Shown here one piece after another: positions 57,603-62,272 of a stretch of 62,272 nt of DNA. Position 1 is the stretch's first letter. Every line of letters starts with the position of its first letter. This stretch comes from CAZUDI01 sp964618975. GTDB taxonomy: Bacteria > Desulfobacterota > Desulfomonilia > UBA1062. Made by a program: the position numbers and the translations under genes. Below the pieces are notes generated by a model. It made no database searches, was not told the origin of the DNA, and saw nothing but the letters and a program-made list of their open reading frames with translations. The stretch is taken from the NCBI GenBank assembly GCA_964618975.1, contig CAZUDI010000019.1:1-62272 (forward strand). Reading direction: 5' to 3'.

Positions 57603-57787
57603 CACTGCTTCTCCCTGATGATTGTGTTAATCCGCGCCAGATTGCGCCGCTTCTTCACGATCTGGCTCGTATCCTTGAGCTGGCTCGTTATGTTACGGAA
57701 GCGCGCATCCATAATCTCACGGGAAAACTTCGCCTTCAACTGCACCAATTCCTCAAGTGGTTTGGCGCGCAATTCATCAACCTTCAT
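57602..57787 (-). CDS. rpmC: 50S ribosomal protein L29
   Basis: 61 residues; MKVDELRAKPLEELVQLKAK, KDTSQIVKKRRNLARINTII. Overlaps the rplP 3' end by eleven bases. Confidence 0.96.
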   Translation of the reverse strand: MKVDELRAKPLEELVQLKAKFSREIMDARFRNITSQLKDTSQIVKKRRNLARINTIIREKQ

Positions 57788-58199
57788 CGAGCCCCTCCCG
57801 CATCACGAAACGCGTCTTGATGGGCAATTTCTGGGAGGCCAGACGGAAGGCCTCCTTGGCCTGCTCGTACTCGACCCCATCCAGCTCGAAAATGATCCGT
57901 CCGGGTTTCACCACGGCCACCCACTCCTCAGGCGCCCCCTTACCCTTGCCCATGCGCACCTCGGCCGGCTTCTTGGTAATGGGTTTGTCCGGGAAGATCC
58001 GGATCCAGGTCTTGCCTCCCCGACGGGTGCGGCGCGAGATGGCGATACGTGCCGCCTCGATCTGCCGGGCGGTTATCCAGTGCGGCTCCAGGGCCTGCAG
58101 ACCGTACTTGCCGAAGGACACCCGCGATCCCTTCTCCGGGGTGCCGGTCATCCTCCCGCGGCCCTGCTTTCGATGTTTGACTTTCTTTGGCATCAACAT
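57777..58199 (-). CDS. rplP: 50S ribosomal protein L16
   Basis: 140 residues; MLMPKKVKHRKQGRGRM, GKYGLQALEPHWITARQIEAARIAISR, PITKKPAEVRMGKGKGAPE. Confidence 0.98.
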   Translation of the reverse strand: MLMPKKVKHRKQGRGRMTGTPEKGSRVSFGKYGLQALEPHWITARQIEAARIAISRRTRRGGKTWIRIFPDKPITKKPAEVRMGKGKGAPEEWVAVVKPGRIIFELDGVEYEQAKEAFRLASQKLPIKTRFVMREGLDEG

Positions 58200-58217
58200 G
58201 GCTTGCCTCTCCCTCTC

Positions 58218-58865
58218 CTACGCCGTGGCCTCTTCTCTCTTCTTCATGATCTCGCCATGGAATACCCAGACCTTGATGCCAATGACACCATAGACCGTAT
58301 ATGCCTCGGCAAATCCGTAATCCACATCGGACCGGAGGGTGTGCAGGGGTACCCGACCTTCACGGTACCATTCCCGGCGGGCGATCTCGGCCCCGGCCAG
58401 ACGACCGGCGCAGGCCACCTTAATGCCCTGTGCCCCGAGCCGCATGGCCTGAAACACCGACTTTTTCATGGCTCGGCGATAGGCGACACGCCGTTCAAGC
58501 TGACTGGCGATGCCCTCGGCGATGATCTGGGCATCGGTCTCCGGGCGTCGGACTTCCTTGATCTCCAGCACGATCTCCTTCTTGACGAATTCCGCCAGGC
58601 TCGCCTTGAGCTGCTCGGTGCCTTGCCCCTTGCGACCGATCACGAGACCGGGACGACCGGTATAGATGATGATCTTCACCTTGCCCGCGGCGCGCTCGAT
58701 GATCACGTTTGATATGCCCGCATTCTTCAGGTTCTTGAAAATATACTCTCTGATCTTGCGGTCTTCCAGTAGAAGTTCGGGATACTCCTTCTCGGAGTAC
58801 CACTTCGACTTCCAATCTTTCGTGACGCACAGCCGGAAACCGTACGGATGAACTTTCTGTCCCAC
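58218..58865 (-). CDS. rpsC: 30S ribosomal protein S3
   Basis: 215 residues from GTG 58865; GQKVHPYGFRLCVTKDWKSKW, KH-domain GRPGLVIGRKGQGTEQL, RRVAYRRAMKKSVF. Confidence 0.98.
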   Translation of the reverse strand: MGQKVHPYGFRLCVTKDWKSKWYSEKEYPELLLEDRKIREYIFKNLKNAGISNVIIERAAGKVKIIIYTGRPGLVIGRKGQGTEQLKASLAEFVKKEIVLEIKEVRRPETDAQIIAEGIASQLERRVAYRRAMKKSVFQAMRLGAQGIKVACAGRLAGAEIARREWYREGRVPLHTLRSDVDYGFAEAYTVYGVIGIKVWVFHGEIMKKREEATA

Positions 58866-58880
58866 GCGTTATCCCCTTTC

Positions 58881-59213
58881 CTATAACTCTTCCAACACAA
58901 CTGCTATGTGGCTCGTCCGCTTCAGGATACGAGTCGCTCTCCCCTGGGCGCGTGGCATCCACCGTTTCAGGCGCGGTCCCTCGTCCACCTGGATCGCTTT
59001 CACGTAGAGGTTGTCCACATCCATCATGCCGGTTGTCATGGCGTTCGCCACGGCGGAGTTCATCACCTTGGCGATCACCTTGGCCCGCTTGGTGCCCGTG
59101 AGATTCAAGAAGCGGATGGCCTCGGCGATGTGCTTGCCGCGAACCTGATCAGCTATGAGCCTGGTCTTCTGCGGAGATATCCGCGTATATCTCAATACTG
59201 CCCTGGCCTCCAT
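58881..59213 (-). CDS. rplV: 50S ribosomal protein L22
   Basis: 110 residues; YTRISPQKTRLIADQVRGK, PRAQGRATRILKRTSHI at the exit-tunnel loop. Confidence 0.98.
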   Translation of the reverse strand: MEARAVLRYTRISPQKTRLIADQVRGKHIAEAIRFLNLTGTKRAKVIAKVMNSAVANAMTTGMMDVDNLYVKAIQVDEGPRLKRWMPRAQGRATRILKRTSHIAVVLEEL

Positions 59214-59215
59214 GA

Positions 59216-59500
59216 CTAACGCCCCTTTCTCTGTGACTTGCGATCCGCGGCATGGCCGAAGAAGGTGCGCGTCTGGGAGAATTCACCGAGCTTATGCCCG
59301 ATCATATCTTCCGTCACATAGACCGGAACGAACTTCTTCCCGTTATGCACGGCGAAGGTTAACCCGATAAATTCCGGAAGAATCGTCGATCTCCTCGACC
59401 ATGTCTTTATCACCTTCCTGCTGCCGGAATCCTGTGCCTCAAGCACCTTCTTGAGCAGGTGATCATCAACAAACGGCCCTTTCCTCAATGAGCGCGACAC
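59216..59500 (-). CDS. rpsS: 30S ribosomal protein S19
   Basis: 94 residues; MSRSLRKGPFVDDHLLKKV, WSRRSTILPEFIGLTFAVHNGKKFVPVYVTEDMIGHKLGEFSQTR. Confidence 0.98.
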   Translation of the reverse strand: MSRSLRKGPFVDDHLLKKVLEAQDSGSRKVIKTWSRRSTILPEFIGLTFAVHNGKKFVPVYVTEDMIGHKLGEFSQTRTFFGHAADRKSQRKGR

Positions 59501-59502
59501 CT

Positions 59503-60324
59503 CTACTTCCTCCTCTTCACGATAAACTTATCGGAATCCTTATGAACCTTCCGTGTCTTGTGACCCTTGGTGGAAACGCCCCACGGGGTTACCGGATGGT
59601 TGCCCTTCACGCGCCCCTCACCACCGCCGTGGGGGTGATCAACGGGGTTCATGGCCACACCGCGCACCGTGGGACGGATACCCAGCCAGCGCTTGCGACC
59701 GGCCTTGCCGATGGTGAGATTGGAGTGCCCCACATTGCCCACCTGACCGACCGTGGCCTTGCACTCCGCGAGGAACTTGCGCACCTCACCCGAGGGCATC
59801 TTCAGCTGGACATAGCGCCCCTCCTTGGCAAGCACCTGGGCATAGGTGCCGGCGGAGCGGATATATTGTCCGCCCTTGAGGGGCCTGATCTCCACGTTGT
59901 GCACAAAGGTTCCCAAGGGAATCGATTTCAGCGACAGGGTGTTACCCGGGAGGATATCGGCCTCTTCCGAGGCGATCACCGTGGAGCCCACCTTGAGTCC
60001 ATCGGGCCACAGGATGTAGCGTTTCTCCCCGTCCGCATACTGGATCAGCGAAATGCGTGCGGAACGGTTGGGATCGTATTCGATGCTCATGACCTTGCCG
60101 GGAATGCCTTGCTTGTTGCGTCTAAAGTCAATGATGCGGTAGAGCCGCTTGTGACCACCGCCCTGATGACGTACCGTGATCCGGCCTGCATTGTTGCGCC
60201 CGCCGCGCTTGCGGATGGGGGAGGTCAGTGACCTCTCCGGTGTCGTGGTCGTGATCTCCTTGAAGTCGGAGACCGTCATGAAGCGTCTCCCGGCCGACGT
60301 TGGCTTGAAACCTCGCATACTCAT
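59503..60324 (-). CDS. rplB: 50S ribosomal protein L2
   Basis: 273 residues; KRGGRNNAGRITVRHQGGGHKR and the peptidyl-transferase-region RGVAMNPVDHPHGGGEGR. Confidence 0.98.
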   Translation of the reverse strand: MSMRGFKPTSAGRRFMTVSDFKEITTTTPERSLTSPIRKRGGRNNAGRITVRHQGGGHKRLYRIIDFRRNKQGIPGKVMSIEYDPNRSARISLIQYADGEKRYILWPDGLKVGSTVIASEEADILPGNTLSLKSIPLGTFVHNVEIRPLKGGQYIRSAGTYAQVLAKEGRYVQLKMPSGEVRKFLAECKATVGQVGNVGHSNLTIGKAGRKRWLGIRPTVRGVAMNPVDHPHGGGEGRVKGNHPVTPWGVSTKGHKTRKVHKDSDKFIVKRRK

Positions 60325-60327
60325 CCC

Positions 60328-60618
60328 TTATACCCCTTCGAACAGCTCGACGCTCTCGCCTTCCCTGAGGGTCACGATCGCCTTCTTCCAGTCCGACCGC
60401 TGATAGGCATGCCGACCCCAGCGCTTGGCCTTGCCCTTGACCACCATGGTGCGCACCTCTTCCACGTGTACCCGGAACACCTCTTCCACGGCCTGCTTGA
60501 TCTCGATCTTGTTGGCGGCCCTCTCAACGGCTATGATGATCTGATTGTTTTCCGCCCGCAGCATGGTCCCCTTCTCCGTGATCAGGGGGCGTTTGATTAT
60601 CTTCGTTCTGTCCTTCAT
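60328..60618 (-). CDS. rplW: 50S ribosomal protein L23
   Basis: 96 residues; IIKRPLITEKGTMLRAENNQ, VRTMVVKGKAKRWGRHAYQRSDWKKAIV. The start overlaps the rplD stop. Confidence 0.97.
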   Translation of the reverse strand: MKDRTKIIKRPLITEKGTMLRAENNQIIIAVERAANKIEIKQAVEEVFRVHVEEVRTMVVKGKAKRWGRHAYQRSDWKKAIVTLREGESVELFEGV

Positions 60619-61238
60619 CTTGTCAGCCTCGCTTCTATATAGGCAACGGCCTCCAGATCGAGAACCAGGCCCGGATACTTCAGGATGTCGTAGACGTTCA
60701 GCCCTTTGACATCCAGGATCTTGCTCGTGGCATGATTGCGCGCCGACAGGGAAATCTCGCGTGTCAGGTTGCCGCTGACCACCAGGGCATGTTCCATTTC
60801 GAGGGCCTTGAGCGACTGCACGAAGCGTCTGGTCTTGATCTCATCCTGTGACAGGCTGTCCACCACCTTGATCACGCTCTCGGAGCACTTCATGCTAAGA
60901 GCCGTCCTGAGGGCCTCCTGCCGGACCTTCTTGGGCATCTTCTGGGCATACTTGCGCCCATTGGGGCCAAAGATCACTCCGCCCGTGCGCCACAGGGGCG
61001 AACGGTTCGAACCCGCGCGGGCGCGTCCGGTGCCCTTCTGTTTATAGGGCTTGCGGCCGCCGCCGGAGACCTCGGAGCGCCCCTTGGTCCTGGCCGTCGC
61101 GGCCCTGCGGTTCGCCATCTGCCAGACCACCACGTCGTGCAGCAGATGCGGACGCAGTTCGCATCCGAAGACGCTCTCGGCCAACGCGATTTCCTTCACC
61201 TTTTCTCCCGCCATGTTGTATACGTCTACCGTCGGCAT
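60615..61238 (-). CDS. rplD: 50S ribosomal protein L4
   Basis: 207 residues; exit-tunnel loop region KGRSEVSGGGRKPYKQKGTGRARAGSNRSPLWRTGGVIFGPNGRKY. Confidence 0.98.
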   Translation of the reverse strand: MPTVDVYNMAGEKVKEIALAESVFGCELRPHLLHDVVVWQMANRRAATARTKGRSEVSGGGRKPYKQKGTGRARAGSNRSPLWRTGGVIFGPNGRKYAQKMPKKVRQEALRTALSMKCSESVIKVVDSLSQDEIKTRRFVQSLKALEMEHALVVSGNLTREISLSARNHATSKILDVKGLNVYDILKYPGLVLDLEAVAYIEARLTR

Positions 61239-61241
61239 CGC

Positions 61242-61871
61242 TTAAACCCCTTGCTTCCTGAGAACCACGAGCTGTCCCCTGGGTCCGGGAACCGCCCCCT
61301 TGATGACCACCACGCCCTCGTCGGTCAGTATATCCACAACTTCCAGCCCGCTGACGGTGACCTGTTTGTTGCCCAGCTGCCCTGGCATGCGTTTCCCCCT
61401 GATGATCCGTGAGGGATCGGCCGAGCAGCCCACCGAACCCGTGGCTCGGTGGATCTTCGATCCGTGGCTGGCTGGTAGGCCTCCGAAACCGTGGCGCTTG
61501 ATGGTTCCGGCGAAGCCCTTGCCTTTCGAGGTTCCGGTGATCTTGATCTTCTCGCCCTTGACAAAGATATCGTCCGGCTTGATCTCCTGTCCGACCTCCA
61601 CACTGGCCGGATCGTCGCACCCGACCTCGCGCAGATAGCGGAAATAGCCCTTGCCGGCCTTGTTCTGGTGTCCCTGCAGGGGCTTGTTCACCCGCGCTGC
61701 CTTGCGGGTCTCGAAGCTGAGCTGCAGGGCATCATACCCATCGATGTCCTTGATTTTCTTCTGCATGACAAAGCAGGGACCGGTCTGTATGAGGGTGACC
61801 GGAATCATCTCCCCACCATCCCGGAAGAGCTGGCTCATGCCCACCTTTTTCCCAAGTATGCCCTTGATCAT
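61242..61871 (-). CDS. rplC: 50S ribosomal protein L3
   Basis: 209 residues from MIKGILGKKVGMSQLF (ATG 61871); GTSKGKGFAGTIKRHGFGGLPASHGSKIHRATGSVG is the core motif. A GTG five codons earlier is possible but part of the ribosome site. Confidence 0.97.
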   Translation of the reverse strand: MIKGILGKKVGMSQLFRDGGEMIPVTLIQTGPCFVMQKKIKDIDGYDALQLSFETRKAARVNKPLQGHQNKAGKGYFRYLREVGCDDPASVEVGQEIKPDDIFVKGEKIKITGTSKGKGFAGTIKRHGFGGLPASHGSKIHRATGSVGCSADPSRIIRGKRMPGQLGNKQVTVSGLEVVDILTDEGVVVIKGAVPGPRGQLVVLRKQGV

Positions 61872-61892
61872 AGCCGTATACTCCACGTCGTC

Positions 61893-62201
61893 CTAGAGCT
61901 TGATCTCTACATCTACCCCGGCCGACAAATCAAGCTTCATCAACGAATCAACCGTCTGCTGGGTGGGGTCGAGAATATCCAGGAGCCTTTTGTAGGTCCG
62001 TCGTTCAAACTGGTCCCGTGACTTTTTATCCACATGCGGAGACTTGAGCACGCAGAACTTCTCGATCTTGGTGGGGAGGGGAATGGGTCCTGCGACCCGG
62101 GCCCCGGTTCTTCGCGCAGCGTCAACGATTTCCTGCACAGATTGATCTATCAGCTTGTGGTCATAGCCCTTGAGTCGAATGCGAATTCTCTGCGTCTCCA
62201 T
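61893..62201 (-). CDS. rpsJ: 30S ribosomal protein S10
   Basis: 102 residues; RIRIRLKGYDHKLIDQSVQEIVDAARRTGARVAGPIPLPT and KKSRDQFERRTYKRLLDI. Follows tuf. Confidence 0.98.
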   Translation of the reverse strand: METQRIRIRLKGYDHKLIDQSVQEIVDAARRTGARVAGPIPLPTKIEKFCVLKSPHVDKKSRDQFERRTYKRLLDILDPTQQTVDSLMKLDLSAGVDVEIKL

Positions 62202-62219
62202 TGATGTGCTCCTGCAATC

Positions 62220-62272
62220 CTACTGTGTGATCTTCACGATAACGCCGGAGGCGACGGTTCGTCCGCCTTCCC
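62220..62272 (-). CDS. tuf: Elongation factor Tu, C-terminal end only (cut by window)
   Basis: The last 15 codons read GGRTVASGVIVKITQ and stop at 62220, matching the EF-Tu C-terminus (REGGRTVGAGVV-type). It precedes rpsJ on the minus strand, the usual place. Confidence 0.85.
   Translation of the reverse strand, partial: EGGRTVASGVIVKITQ

Noticed and set aside
1..62272. CRISPR arrays, insertion sequences, integrases, phage genes
   Set aside because: No regularly spaced repeats, transposase or integrase-like proteins were seen on either strand.

Overview
The window is high-GC chromosomal DNA from an anaerobic bacterium, most likely a Desulfobacterota (delta-proteobacterial) lineage. The evidence is enzyme content (respiratory formate dehydrogenase, a tungsten-type aldehyde oxidoreductase, a glycyl radical enzyme, a 15-haem cytochrome, a TAXI-TRAP transporter) together with a proteobacterial-style S10-spc-alpha ribosomal cluster. 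No rRNA, tRNA, CRISPR array, insertion sequence or phage gene was found. Species cannot be named from the sequence alone.

Layout. 1-3.9 kb: fdnGHI, membrane formate dehydrogenase N, with fdnG cut by the window edge. 4.4-7.9 kb: a TetR regulator, a free SCP2-domain protein, an M24 peptidase-like protein and a second TetR. 8.0-14.4 kb: tightly packed aconitase, gltX, an ECF transporter S component, a metallo-beta-lactamase-fold hydrolase and glnS. 14.5-19.7 kb (minus): small Cys protein, 15-haem cytochrome c/cytochrome b fusion, Tat-exported flavoprotein reductase and a membrane protein, probably one periplasmic respiratory module. 20.2-23.6 kb (minus): PadR, SDR and AOR. 23.8-28.4 kb (minus): TetR, a glycyl radical enzyme with an N-terminal SCP2-like domain, and its radical-SAM activase, behind a perfect 27-bp operator-like palindrome. 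This last cassette is the best candidate for an undescribed system.

28.7-36.1 kb: a tandem deoxyribosyltransferase with deoC; pdxR divergent from pdxST (de novo PLP synthesis); a flavodoxin-like protein; and trpR-trpB without trpA. 36.5-46.1 kb: TAXI-TRAP uptake system, alanyl-tRNA editing protein, an unknown lipoprotein, a D-cysteine desulfhydrase/ACC deaminase-like enzyme coupled to an amino acid permease, and a zinc-ribbon TrmO-like protein. 46.5-47.0 kb (minus): a three-gene micro-operon of small membrane proteins around AtpZ. 47.3-62.3 kb (minus): tuf(partial)-rpsJ...rplQ with secY, adk, infA and rpoA, ending in an ECF transporter ATPase that seems to start at CTG inside the rplQ end.

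Intergenic regions carry a dispersed ~70-80 bp palindromic repeat (five copies plus a fragment). It folds as an outer stem enclosing two hairpins, and its outer stem shows compensatory changes. A second, unrelated ~60 bp repeat is present twice. Neither was seen in the ribosomal block.
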